DNA from: Alphaproteobacteria bacterium
GTDB taxonomy: Bacteria; Pseudomonadota; Alphaproteobacteria; JAPYRI01
Assembly (NCBI GenBank): GCA_029941135.1
Contig: JAPYRI010000008.1
Span: 1 to 54,900 of the forward strand
Reading direction: 5' to 3'
Length of the DNA stretch: 54,900 bases
The translations under genes were made by a program, and so were the position numbers. The notes below the pieces were generated by a model. The model was not told the DNA's origin, did no database searches, and saw only the letters and a list, made by a program, of their open reading frames with translations. Shown here piece by piece: positions 45,470-54,900 of this stretch. Position 1 is the first letter of the stretch. Every line of letters begins with the position of its first letter.

Positions 45470-46503
45470 GTCTTGCCCGTGAGGTGAAGGGCCCGCGCAT
45501 AAACTTCGCGCCGTGGCCGGCCGGTTTTCGCGGTAGCCATGGCGACCGCCTGCTTCAAGCTGTGTCGGACAAGGAGAGGTTTTAAAACGTCATCGATGTC
45601 GACTTCGCGCGCCATGCTCGCATCCGGCGGACCGATCACCACTACCACTTCGCCTTTGGGCGCACCTTCTTCTTGATAGGCCGCGGCCAGCCCAAACAAA
45701 GTGCCCCGGCGCACCTGTTCGAACTTTTTAGTGAGCTCGCGAGCAACCGCCGCCTGCCGGTCCCCCAAAACCCCCGCCATGTCGGCTATGCTTTGGGGCA
45801 AGCGCCGGGCTGCCTCGAAAAATATAAGGGTCGTTTCAATATCCTTTAAGTCCGCTAGCACTCGGGTGCGCGCGGCCTTGCGCGCAGGGAGAAATCCGGC
45901 AAACAAAAACCGGTCCGATGGCAGTCCCGAGAGCGCCAATGCTGACGGCACTGATGATGGTCCCGGCACGACGGTCACAAGAATGTCCCGGGCCACGGCG
46001 TCGCGCACCAGTTTGTATCCCGGGTCGGACACCAGCGGCATGCCCGCATCACTGACGAGCGCGACCGACTGACCTTGGGCAATCTGGTCGAGCAACCGGG
46101 GCCTGACAGTTTGCGCGTTGTGATCGTGATAGGCAGTGAGTTTTGTTTTGATGCCGTAGCGGTCGAGAAGCCGTCGACTGATCCGCGTGTCTTCGCAAGC
46201 AATCAAGTTAACGCCCGACAAAACCGACAACGCGCGCAACGTAATATCTCCCAAATTGCCAATGGGGGTCGCCACCAAATAGAGGCCGGGCAGCGCCTGA
46301 AACGGCGGCAGGATAACCGTCGCTTCGCCCGAGAAAGCGGTAGGTTCGCCCTGCGCCTGAGGGTCCCGTTTACTTGTTTTGGACGCACCGCTAGACTCGG
46401 ACTCGCCATTTCTGTCATCGGGAGATGATTTTGCGATTGACGCGGATCCCCGCTTGCGCTCTTGCCCGCGCCCGCTCTGTTCTGTACGTGATCGCCGTGT
46501 CAT
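45466..46503 (-). CDS. rsmI: 16S rRNA (cytidine(1402)-2'-O)-methyltransferase RsmI
   Basis: RsmI 2'-O-methylates C1402 in the ribosomal P site. The core starts at about residue 65 with LPGLYLVATPIGNLGDITLRA, followed by ACEDTRISRRLLDRYGI, ALVSDAGMPLVSDPGYKLV and GPSSVPSALALSGLPSDRFLF, all diagnostic for this tetrapyrrole-methylase-fold family. The first 65 residues are polar and have no counterpart in E. coli. There is no ATG, GTG or TTG in frame between the ATG at 46501-46503 and the conserved core. As a result the gene overlaps the start of the divergent lppC gene by about 79 bases, which makes the true start uncertain. Confidence 0.95.
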   Translation of the reverse strand: MTRRSRTEQSGRGQERKRGSASIAKSSPDDRNGESESSGASKTSKRDPQAQGEPTAFSGEATVILPPFQALPGLYLVATPIGNLGDITLRALSVLSGVNLIACEDTRISRRLLDRYGIKTKLTAYHDHNAQTVRPRLLDQIAQGQSVALVSDAGMPLVSDPGYKLVRDAVARDILVTVVPGPSSVPSALALSGLPSDRFLFAGFLPARKAARTRVLADLKDIETTLIFFEAARRLPQSIADMAGVLGDRQAAVARELTKKFEQVRRGTLFGLAAAYQEEGAPKGEVVVVIGPPDASMAREVDIDDVLKPLLVRHSLKQAVAMATAKTGRPRREVYARALHLTGKT

Positions 46504-48074
46504 TGATCTGCGGTGCTTCCCTGTTGTTGAACGGTTGCACAGACGTGAAAATACCGACTCAATGGAAGGTTTGGCCAGGAAAAGTCACGGCGCCTCGAGA
46601 TTTGCCTACCCCCACCTTACCTGCACCGCCGTCAACTGGGAAAGTTCCTGCCCTCCAGCGCACATTCCCGCCGGCATTGCCGTCATCGCCTTTCACCTAC
46701 GGCCTGCCGGAATTGGCCGCGCCGACAGGCCTCGTGGCAGCGCCTTTGCATAAAATCAACATTGCCTTATTGGTGCCGCTCTCGGGGCCAAGTGCAAATA
46801 TTGGACATGCATTACTGGATGCCGCGCAACTTGCTTTGTTTGATGTGGCTGACGACCGCATCAATTTGCTCCCCAAGGACACGTTTGGTACGCCGGAGGG
46901 TGCGGCTCGGGCCGCCGAAGAGGCCTTGTCCGATGGCGCTGAATTGATTTTAGGGCCTTTGTTCAGCCAGTCTGTCGCCGCTGCCGCCCCCATCGCCCGT
47001 CGCGGCGGGATCAACATTATCGCCTTTTCAACCGACAGGAAGGTGGCCGCTTCAGGGGTATTTCTGTTCGGCTTTCTGCCCCATGAGCAAGTGGAGCGCG
47101 TGGTCGACCACGCCATCGGCCAAGGTCTCACCCGTTTCGCCGCGCTGTTGCCCCAGAATCCATACGGCAACACCATTTTGGAAGCTTTAATGACCGCCAC
47201 CTGGACCAGGGGAGCAGAGATTGTCCAAGTCGAAACTTATCCGGACACCCGCAATAACCCTCACGAGGCGATAAAGCGCCTGGCGGATTATGACAAACGC
47301 CGGGAGGCGCTCCTGGAAGAGCACAAACGGATCGAAGAGGAATATGACGAGGACGAAGCCAAACCTTTGCTGGAGGCTTTGGAAGGGCTGGAAACCATAG
47401 GCGAACTTGAATACGACGCCATCATTATTCCCGAAGGCGGGGACCGGTTACGGAGTGTGGCGTTGCTGCTGCCCTATTACGATATTGATCCGGCAAAGAT
47501 CCGCTTTATGGGCACCGGTCTTTGGGACGATGAAAACATCGGCCGCGAACCCGCCCTGGTGGGCGGCTGGTTTGCCGCCGTTCCGCCGGAATTATCGCAC
47601 GCCTTTACCGAGCGATTCGCCACGGTATTTGGCACCCGGCCCCCCCGTATTGCCAGCATTGCATACGATTCATTGGCCTTGGCGGCATTATTGGCGGAGG
47701 CGCAACCCGATCTAGCAAATCCGTCATTTGGGGGCCCGTCATTGGGAAGCCAGCCCGTGGATTACAAGCGGCAGAGCGGCAGCCGGTTCAGTGCCGACCG
47801 CATCACTGCGGCAACGGGATTTAATGGCGCTAATGGTTTGTTCCGATTGCGTCCGGGAGGACTCACCGAACGTGGTCTCGCCGTGGTTGAAGTCGGCCGT
47901 AACGGGACCAAAGTCATTGCGCCGCCGCCGACCAGTTTTGACACGCAAAACATTCATCGGGTTGAACGCATCTCGGTGCCTGAAATGGACCCCAGTCCAT
48001 ATCCGCTGTCACCGTCCGACACTCCTCACGCGTTTCCATACAGCAGTGAAGTGGCCCCGATCGACGGCCCCTAA
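46425..48074 (+). CDS. LppC/LpoA-like penicillin-binding protein activator lipoprotein
   Basis: A 549-residue outer-membrane lipoprotein with a positively charged n-region, hydrophobic core and LLLNGC lipobox. After a proline-rich linker comes a periplasmic-binding-protein-like type 1 domain (KINIALLVPLSGPSANIGHALLDAAQLALFD, LILGPLFSQSVAAAAPIARR, NIIAFSTDRKVA). The charged insertion around residues 285-320 (HKRIEEEYDEDEAKPLLEAL) is typical of alphaproteobacterial members. It probably stimulates PBP1A. GGGAG directly precedes the ATG at 46425; a TTG at 46431 would have better spacing. The start region overlaps rsmI on the other strand. Confidence 0.9.
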   Translation: MILRLTRIPACALARARSVLYVIAVSLICGASLLLNGCTDVKIPTQWKVWPGKVTAPRDLPTPTLPAPPSTGKVPALQRTFPPALPSSPFTYGLPELAAPTGLVAAPLHKINIALLVPLSGPSANIGHALLDAAQLALFDVADDRINLLPKDTFGTPEGAARAAEEALSDGAELILGPLFSQSVAAAAPIARRGGINIIAFSTDRKVAASGVFLFGFLPHEQVERVVDHAIGQGLTRFAALLPQNPYGNTILEALMTATWTRGAEIVQVETYPDTRNNPHEAIKRLADYDKRREALLEEHKRIEEEYDEDEAKPLLEALEGLETIGELEYDAIIIPEGGDRLRSVALLLPYYDIDPAKIRFMGTGLWDDENIGREPALVGGWFAAVPPELSHAFTERFATVFGTRPPRIASIAYDSLALAALLAEAQPDLANPSFGGPSLGSQPVDYKRQSGSRFSADRITAATGFNGANGLFRLRPGGLTERGLAVVEVGRNGTKVIAPPPTSFDTQNIHRVERISVPEMDPSPYPLSPSDTPHAFPYSSEVAPIDGP

Positions 48075-48080
48075 TCTCGA

Positions 48081-49265
48081 TCAGCCGGGCATCAGTTCCG
48101 TGATCACCGTATCCAGCAGCGACCAGCCCCGCCGGGTCGCCCGCAGGACGCCCCGTCCGTGCACAAGTAATCCCTGGTCGACGAGCGCCGAAATCTTGAC
48201 GGCTGAAAGCTGTTGATCAAGGGGCCTGCCGATCGCGTCCGCAAAGCGCGCCTCGGAAACCCCCTCGCGGGTGCGCAATCCCATGATCAAACACTCGGTT
48301 GCCCGGTCCGCAGCGGCTATCACTTCGCGGATTTCGGTTCCATGTCCAACGGCTTCCACATCCCCCAGCCAACCATCCGGCGACCGTCGTTGAGCAGTGG
48401 CCACTAAATCACTGCCGATGCGCAGCCGCCCATGGGCGCCAGGGCCGACGCCCACATACTCGTCATAGCGCCAGTATGCGAGATTGTGGCGGCATTCTTG
48501 TCCGGGGATGGCAAAATTTGATAGTTCATACGGGTCATAGCCATGATCCGCACATAGATGCCAAGTGTCTTCCAGCATCCGCGCGCCCGTGTCGTCGCCG
48601 GGGAGACGTAGGCGCCCTTCCCGGTGCTCGCGAAAGAATGCCGTCCCCGGTTCTATGGTCAATTGATAAAGAGATAAATGCCCAACGGCGAGACTGAGCG
48701 CGCGCTTAAGCTCTTGCCGCCAGTCCTCAGAGGATTGACCCTCACGCCCGTAGATGAGGTCAAAAGACGTGCGGGAGAAATGGTCTTGCGCGGCCCTAAA
48801 CGCGTCCATCGCCTCCGCAACCGAATGCCAACGTCCCAGGGCGCTTAAATCAGCGTCGTTCAAAGCCTGAACCCCGAGCGATAATCGGTTGATCCCAATC
48901 GTCGCCAATTCCTCAAAACGCGCCGCTTCGGCACTGGTCGGATTGGCCTCCAGTGTTATTTCTGCGGTGGGCTCTAACCGCCAACACTTTTTTATGGCCG
49001 CCATTACGGCCGCAACTGTTGCCGGCGCCATCAAGGACGGCGTGCCGCCGCCGAAAAAAATACTCGTCACCGTTCGCCCGCCAATAAGTTCAGCATAGTG
49101 TTCGAGCTCTCGCACTAAGGCGCGCGCCCAGCGCTCCTGGTCGACACCCTCGCGGACGTGACTGTTGAAATCACAATAGGGGCACTTAGCGGCACAAAAT
49201 GGCCAATGCACATAGATGGCGAGCGGGGGGACCCCTATACGAGCCTTAGACGGCGAAGTAGGCAT
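48081..49265 (-). CDS. hemW: Radical SAM family heme chaperone HemW
   Basis: HemW (formerly annotated as oxygen-independent coproporphyrinogen oxidase-like) inserts heme into respiratory proteins. The 394-residue protein has the radical-SAM cysteines in [19 protein letters not shown] (C-x3-C-x2-C), [28 protein letters not shown] and [10 protein letters not shown]. It lacks the N-terminal HemN-specific extension, so HemW is favoured over HemN. It overlaps rdgB by 20 bases and belongs to the rph-rdgB-hemW operon, conserved across Proteobacteria. Its convergent neighbour lppC ends six bases away. Confidence 0.94.
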   Translation of the reverse strand: MPTSPSKARIGVPPLAIYVHWPFCAAKCPYCDFNSHVREGVDQERWARALVRELEHYAELIGGRTVTSIFFGGGTPSLMAPATVAAVMAAIKKCWRLEPTAEITLEANPTSAEAARFEELATIGINRLSLGVQALNDADLSALGRWHSVAEAMDAFRAAQDHFSRTSFDLIYGREGQSSEDWRQELKRALSLAVGHLSLYQLTIEPGTAFFREHREGRLRLPGDDTGARMLEDTWHLCADHGYDPYELSNFAIPGQECRHNLAYWRYDEYVGVGPGAHGRLRIGSDLVATAQRRSPDGWLGDVEAVGHGTEIREVIAAADRATECLIMGLRTREGVSEARFADAIGRPLDQQLSAVKISALVDQGLLVHGRGVLRATRRGWSLLDTVITELMPG

Positions 49266-49863
49266 CGATTAGTTTGCGGAACGCGTCAGCCCGATGGCTG
49301 ATGGCGTGCTTTTGATCCGGGTCCATTTCGCCGAACGTGATGCCGTAGCCTTCCGGGATGAACATTGGGTCGTAGCCAAACCCGCAGCCCCCCCGGGGCG
49401 GCCAAGTGAGCGTGCCATGAACTTGCCCTTCAACGGTTTCAGTATGCCCGTCCGGCCAAGCGAGCGTGAGCGCACACACAAAATATGCCGATTGCGGTAT
49501 GCCATTGTCAGGGCCCGCGCCCACAAGTGCCTCCTGTACTTTCCCCATCGCCAAACCAAAGTCCTTGCGAGGGCCGGCCCACCGGGCCGAGTAAATTCCC
49601 GGCTCGCCGCCCAGCGCGGGCACGACAAGACCCGAATCATCTGCCAGGGCGATCCGTCCTGATACCGTCGCCGCCGCCAATGCCTTGAGTTCGGCGTTGG
49701 CGATAAAAGTGTCACCGGTTTCTTCGGGCTCCAGCAGGCCGAGCTCGGCCGCAGATTGAATGTGCGTACCAAACGGCGCGAGCAGAGCGGCAATTTCCCG
49801 CACTTTACCAGGATTGTGACTGGCAATCAGCAAATCGCCCCCGGCGAATTTACGCCTCCTCAA
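49246..49863 (-). CDS. rdgB: XTP/dITP diphosphatase (RdgB/HAM1 family)
   Basis: RdgB removes deaminated purine nucleotides (dITP, XTP, dXTP) from the pool. The 205-residue protein starts with [22 protein letters not shown] (S/T-x-N-x-x-K motif), then [26 protein letters not shown] and [22 protein letters not shown], and ends with [14 protein letters not shown], all family hallmarks. It overlaps rph by four bases and hemW by 20 bases. Confidence 0.97.
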   Translation of the reverse strand: MRRRKFAGGDLLIASHNPGKVREIAALLAPFGTHIQSAAELGLLEPEETGDTFIANAELKALAAATVSGRIALADDSGLVVPALGGEPGIYSARWAGPRKDFGLAMGKVQEALVGAGPDNGIPQSAYFVCALTLAWPDGHTETVEGQVHGTLTWPPRGGCGFGYDPMFIPEGYGITFGEMDPDQKHAISHRADAFRKLIDAYFAV

Positions 49864-50576
49864 AGGGCCAAAGCCGCGCGTTGCAGCGTGACCAATTCTT
49901 CAATGCCCGCGCGCGCGAGCCGCATCAGTTCGAGAAACTCCGACTCGGCAAAAGGACCGGCTTCGGCGGTGCCTTGAATTTCGACAATGCCACCATCCCC
50001 GGTCATAACAAAGTTGGCATCAGTTTCGGCATTGCTGTCTTCAGCATAGTCCAGGTCGAGGACCGGCGCGCCCTTATAGATACCGCACGAAATGCCTGCG
50101 ACCTCTGTGGATAGCGGCAGCTCTTCGATGAGACCTTCCGTCATCATGCCCTGAAAACACTGGTACAAGGCCACAAACCCGCCGGTTATCGCAGCGGTGC
50201 GGGTGCCGCCGTCGGCTTGAATGACGTCGCAATCAACCTTGATCTGGCGCTCGCCCATGGCGCCCAAATTGGTCACTGCGCGGAGGGAGCGACCGATCAA
50301 CCGTTGGATTTCTTGGGTCCGCCCGGATTGCTTGCCGCGCGCAGCCTCCCGCCCCATGCGCGAGTGGGTCGACCGCGGCAGCATGCCATACTCGGCGGTT
50401 ACCCAACCCTTGCCTGAATTGCGCAGCCACGGTGGCACGCCACTGTCGAGAGACGCCGTGCACAAAACATGGGTGTCGCCAAAGCGCGCCATGCACGACC
50501 CTTCCGCGTGTTTACTGTATCCGGGCTCGAGAATAATCTTGCGCAGCTCGTCGCTGGCGCGGCCAGAAGGGCGCAT
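49860..50576 (-). CDS. rph: Ribonuclease PH
   Basis: RNase PH is a phosphorolytic exonuclease that trims tRNA 3' ends. The 238-residue length is normal. Motifs are [56 protein letters not shown] and the catalytic [19 protein letters not shown]. It is the first gene of the rph-rdgB-hemW string and is divergent from hrcA. In Alphaproteobacteria the pair rph/hrcA is conserved. Confidence 0.97.
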   Translation of the reverse strand: MRPSGRASDELRKIILEPGYSKHAEGSCMARFGDTHVLCTASLDSGVPPWLRNSGKGWVTAEYGMLPRSTHSRMGREAARGKQSGRTQEIQRLIGRSLRAVTNLGAMGERQIKVDCDVIQADGGTRTAAITGGFVALYQCFQGMMTEGLIEELPLSTEVAGISCGIYKGAPVLDLDYAEDSNAETDANFVMTGDGGIVEIQGTAEAGPFAESEFLELMRLARAGIEELVTLQRAALAL

Positions 50577-50657
50577 ATACAGGGGTTCCTTATCTAAAAT
50601 CCAGCGGTCCTGGGGTTCTAACCCGTCCGGCGAACGCCGTCCAGCGCCACAAATCTG

Positions 50658-50686
50658 CTTGCCATCAGACTAAATCAATCCCATCT
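50658..50686 (+). promoter_or_regulatory. Candidate RpoH (sigma-32) promoter for hrcA
   Basis: CTTG (50658-50661) and CCCATCT (50680-50686) lie 18 bases apart, matching the alphaproteobacterial RpoH pattern CTTG-N17/18-CYTATNT except for one position. The predicted start is about 110 bases before the hrcA ATG. The lack of a CIRCE element here makes sigma-32 control the more visible option. Confidence 0.5.
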
Positions 50687-50804
50687 GTGCTTTAGCCTGC
50701 GTTGACGGCGCCCGAGACGGTAACTACATTCTGTATTACGTTCCGGCTCCCGGAGCCTGAACCTGCCTTCATAGCCCAAAGCTCATTGCATTATTTGCAC
50801 ACTG

Positions 50805-51839
50805 ATGATCAGAGAACTCAACCAACGCTCCCGCCAAATTTTCCGCTCGGTGGTCGAAACATACCTGGAGACCGGCGTGCCGGTTGGCTCCAAAACTTTG
50901 TCCGAGCGGCTGCCCATGCACTTGTCGCCGGCGTCGATCCGCAATGTAATGGCTTCTTTGGAGCATGCTGGCTTACTGTTTGCGCCGCACATTTCAGCCG
51001 GCCGCCTCCCCACGCAGGCCGGATTGCGCATATTTGTTGATGGCTTGCTGGAAATAGGAAATCTGACTGAAAGTGAGCAAAGCGACATCGACACCCATTG
51101 CCTTGCCAACGGGCGCAACACAGAGCAAGTGTTAACCGAAGCAGTTACCGCCCTGTCGGGTCTGTGTAGATGCGCGGGGCTGGTCATTGCCCCCAAACTC
51201 GAATCTCCGGTGCGGCATGTGGAGTTTGTCAATGTCGGCGATGGCCAGGCATTGGTGGTTATTGTCTCGCAAGATGGCGCGGTCGAAAACCGGATCATTG
51301 AAGCTCCCATGGGGATTACCCCCTCAGCCTTACGCGCAGCATCCAATTACTTAAATGCCCGATTAGGCGGCCACACCCTGGATGAAACCCGCGATTCCAT
51401 TGAACTGGAACTCAGTCAGCAACAAGCTGAGCTTGACGCCCTGTCGGCGCGGGTGGTACAGGCCGGCCTTGCTTCGTGGAGTGGCGGCAGCGAACTCAAA
51501 AATCTCATCGTTCGGGGCCGTGCCAATCTGCTTGACGACATCGAGGCAATTGAAAACTTGGAGCGGATCAGGTTTCTGTTCGAGGACCTGGAATCCAAAC
51601 GCGACATGGTCCGACTGCTCAACCTGGCGGAAGAAAGCGATGGGGTTCGCATCTTCATCGGATCGGAGAATAATTTGTTCAGTTTGTCCGGGTCTTCAGT
51701 CATCGTCGCACCGTACAAAAATGGCCGCGGCAAGGTTATCGGAGCCTTAGGGGTTATTGGTCCGACTCGGGTCAACTACGCCCGTGTGGTTCCCATGGTC
51801 GATTACACCGCGAGAGTCATCGAAAAAATATTTGAATGA
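50805..51839 (+). CDS. hrcA: Heat-inducible transcription repressor HrcA
   Basis: HrcA represses heat-shock genes by binding CIRCE elements. The 344-residue protein has an N-terminal winged helix (NQRSRQIFRSVVETYLETGVPVGSKTLSE, SPASIRNVMASLEHAGLL), a GAF-like central domain (GLVIAPKLESPVRHVEFVNVG) and a C-terminal dimer region ending PTRVNYARVVPMVDYTARVI, a strong family signature. It starts at the ATG 50805. It is separated from rph by a 228-base divergent region. No CIRCE repeat is found upstream of hrcA, grpE or dnaK, so its targets are probably elsewhere, for example groESL. Confidence 0.96.
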   Translation: MIRELNQRSRQIFRSVVETYLETGVPVGSKTLSERLPMHLSPASIRNVMASLEHAGLLFAPHISAGRLPTQAGLRIFVDGLLEIGNLTESEQSDIDTHCLANGRNTEQVLTEAVTALSGLCRCAGLVIAPKLESPVRHVEFVNVGDGQALVVIVSQDGAVENRIIEAPMGITPSALRAASNYLNARLGGHTLDETRDSIELELSQQQAELDALSARVVQAGLASWSGGSELKNLIVRGRANLLDDIEAIENLERIRFLFEDLESKRDMVRLLNLAEESDGVRIFIGSENNLFSLSGSSVIVAPYKNGRGKVIGALGVIGPTRVNYARVVPMVDYTARVIEKIFE

Positions 51840-51940
51840 TCTGTTTGGCGTCCGCCTGGCAACGAATATGGAAGAAATTGCCCGCTAGACTCGCGCCCAG
51901 GATCGGAATAATGAAACGTGATATTCACTAGGAAGTACGA

Positions 51941-52600
51941 ATGAGTATGCCAGAAGACGAACGGCGCGAAGAAAAAATGGCCGCAGAAGATGCCTTTGAC
52001 GATGGCGCCGCCGAGGCAGATGGCGCGGCCGCGTCAAATGATGACGGCGGGGGCGATGACACACCGAAGACCGCCAATGCGGAAGATCAAGATCCGGCGG
52101 TAATAATCGCCGATCTCAAAGACCGGCTGCTGAGATCCATCGCGGATATGGAGAATTTACGCAATCGGTCGCGCCGGGAACAGGAAGACGCGCTGAAGTA
52201 TGCGACCACTAACTTCGCCCGGGATTTGTTGAATGTGAGCGACAATTTACGCCGTGCCTTGGAAAGCGCGCCCGACGGGGCTGACACGGACAGCGACTCA
52301 CTCAAAATCCTGCGGGATGGTATCGAAATGACCGAACGTGAACTATTGAGTGTGTTCGACCGCCATGGCATAGAGCAGATCAGTCCCCTAGGCGAGAAAT
52401 TCGACCACAATAAGCACCAGGCCATGTTCAAAGTACCCGGGTCGGAGGCCGAGCCCGGCACAGTGATACAAGTGGTGCAACCCGGCTATGTACTGCGCGA
52501 CCGTTTACTGCGCCCGGCCTTGGTCGGGGTCGCTGCCGAGAAAAACAACGGGGCTGGAGATGAACCGCCCAAGTCAGAGGGAGTAGATACCCAAGCTTAA
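51941..52600 (+). CDS. grpE: Nucleotide exchange factor GrpE
   Basis: GrpE is the nucleotide exchange factor of DnaK. The 219-residue protein has an acidic, probably disordered N-terminus (about 1-60), a long coiled-coil segment (LKDRLLRSIADMENLRNRSRREQEDALKYA) and the C-terminal four-helix plus beta domain with VSDNLRRALESAP, FDHNKHQAMFKVPGSEAEPG and VVQPGYVLRDRLLRPALVGVA, the family signature. The ribosome site is AGGAAG before the ATG. It lies between hrcA and dnaK, with 101-base and 186-base gaps. Confidence 0.96.
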   Translation: MSMPEDERREEKMAAEDAFDDGAAEADGAAASNDDGGGDDTPKTANAEDQDPAVIIADLKDRLLRSIADMENLRNRSRREQEDALKYATTNFARDLLNVSDNLRRALESAPDGADTDSDSLKILRDGIEMTERELLSVFDRHGIEQISPLGEKFDHNKHQAMFKVPGSEAEPGTVIQVVQPGYVLRDRLLRPALVGVAAEKNNGAGDEPPKSEGVDTQA

Positions 52601-52653
52601 TAGGGCGCCAATACCCATGGCGTGCTCCGCGGGCATTAAGTACAGAACGCTTT

Positions 52654-52683
52654 AACTGCGAAAATGTGCCAATTTTGGCAGTT
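52654..52683. promoter_or_regulatory. Inverted repeat overlapping the dnaK promoter
   Basis: Arms AACTGCGAAAAT (52654-52665) and ATTTTGGCAGTT (52672-52683) pair at eleven of twelve positions around a six-base spacer. Inside lies the perfect palindrome TGCCAATTTTGGCA (52667-52680). The right arm covers most of the -35 tetramer of the candidate RpoH promoter, so a repressor bound here would block it. It does not match CIRCE. No T-run follows, so a grpE terminator role is less likely. Confidence 0.5.
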
Positions 52684-52708
52684 GCAACCGGCGTTCCCCT
52701 CCCTATAT
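52681..52708 (+). promoter_or_regulatory. Candidate RpoH (sigma-32) promoter for dnaK
   Basis: GTTG (52681-52684) and CCTATAT (52702-52708) are separated by 17 bases, matching the alphaproteobacterial RpoH consensus CTTG-N17-CYTATNT at all but one position. The start would be near 52715, about 70 bases before the dnaK ATG. Confidence 0.6.
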
Positions 52709-52731
52709 ATCCTTCAGTTAACCAACGGAGC

Positions 52732-52762
52732 CCCAGGGCGGGGCAATAAATGGCCGCCCGGG
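52732..52762 (+). promoter_or_regulatory. GC-rich hairpin in the dnaK leader
   Basis: CCC-A-GGGCGG pairs with CCGCCC-GGG (nine pairs with one bulged A) just upstream of the ribosome site AAGAGG. It ends 24 bases before the ATG, so it does not cover the ribosome site. It could stabilise the leader or affect translation at low temperature; this is inference. Confidence 0.4.
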
Positions 52763-52786
52763 TCTGCCGCAAATTAAGAGGCTTAG

Positions 52787-54733
<1,947 letters not shown>

Positions 54734-54745
54734 CAGTTTGGAAGT

Positions 54746-54774
54746 TTCCAGACCCGGAATCGGCCGGACTGGAA
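54746..54774 (+). promoter_or_regulatory. First hairpin between dnaK and dnaJ
   Basis: TTCCAG/CTGGAA (54746-54751 with 54769-54774) encloses a CCGG-AATCGG-CCGG stem (54754-54757 with 54764-54767), thirteen bases after the dnaK stop. No T-run follows. It may protect the dnaK 3' end or help set unequal dnaK and dnaJ levels. Confidence 0.4.
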
Positions 54775-54778
54775 GACA

Positions 54779-54817
54779 GGCGCGCCCCCTCACCCGCCCA
54801 TGGAGGGGGGGCGCGCC
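54779..54817 (+). promoter_or_regulatory. Strong GC hairpin between dnaK and dnaJ
   Basis: GGCGCGCCCCCTC (54779-54791) pairs with GAGGGGGGGCGCGCC (54803-54817) over thirteen positions, with two extra G. The loop is eleven bases. The stem is very stable but has no T-run, so partial attenuation or RNA processing between dnaK and dnaJ is more likely than full termination. Confidence 0.5.
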
Positions 54818-54865
54818 GTCGTGTAATCAGGTCCGGAAACCGGCACATCGGGGGAATGCAAAGGC

Positions 54866-54900
54866 ATGGCAAAAGCCGACTATTATGACCTCCTCTCGGT
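54866..54900 (+). CDS. dnaJ: Chaperone protein DnaJ, first codons (runs off window)
   Basis: The ATG at 54866-54868 begins MAKADYYDLLSV, the typical start of a DnaJ J-domain (A/K-x-D-Y-Y-x-x-L). Only eleven codons and two bases are inside the window. The gene lies 132 bases after dnaK on the same strand, the standard dnaK-dnaJ order, which makes the assignment secure despite the short length. The spacer contains the two hairpins listed separately. Confidence 0.88.
   Translation, partial: MAKADYYDLLS

Overview
The window is a chromosomal core region of an alphaproteobacterium. The evidence is gene order and family type: a Ros/MucR-type regulator next to a Fur/Mur-type regulator, a two-domain malic enzyme (MaeB) divergent from mutS, an NFU-N/NifU scaffold (NfuA), a GlnD with paired ACT domains, and two long gene strings typical of Rhizobiales/Rhodospirillales-like genomes. 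Base composition is moderately GC-rich with AT-rich intergenic spots. No tRNA, rRNA, CRISPR array, prophage or insertion sequence was seen.

Region 1 (1-21503, nearly all minus strand) is a long string of translation, RNA and envelope genes. In transcription order it runs: nitroreductase, tsaB, rimI, mucR, fur, miaB, phoH, ybeY, corC, lnt, an XRE regulator, metK, trmB, then rimP, nusA, ylxR, infB, rbfA, truB, rpsO, pnp and the start of a nitronate monooxygenase-like gene. Within it, metK/trmB and rimP-to-pnp are set apart by structured leaders and an intrinsic terminator. Many junctions overlap by 4-60 bases.

Region 2 (21690-33467) holds a cell-envelope pair (polysaccharide deacetylase and a Bax-like glucosaminidase), then nfuA, a universal stress protein, trpS, murJ, glnD and mutS, the last group being a conserved minus-strand block. 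A palindromic intergenic element lies between trpS and the stress gene.

Region 3 (33675-43030) is metabolic and transport: maeB (plus), pit phosphate transporter, ampG muropeptide permease, nadA-nadC-SDR (plus) without nadB, a small lipoprotein, and pyrF. The nadA leader can fold into a closed multi-stem RNA and carries an exact 8-base direct repeat.

Region 4 (43129-54900) starts with a decayed fragment of comM (yifB) next to gshB, followed by a BON-domain lipoprotein, yraN, rsmI, the lppC/LpoA-like lipoprotein (divergent and overlapping rsmI), hemW-rdgB-rph, and the heat-shock block hrcA, grpE, dnaK and the first codons of dnaJ. Candidate RpoH promoters precede hrcA and dnaK, and no CIRCE element was found.

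I found no clear multi-gene system of an undescribed kind. The most interesting signals are non-coding or decay signals: the nadA leader, the attenuator-like leader of rimP-nusA, the inverted repeat over the dnaK promoter, the metK leader, and the comM remnant. Several start codons differ from the longest open frame; these choices are explained in each entry. All function calls rest on recognised motifs read by eye, not on database searches.
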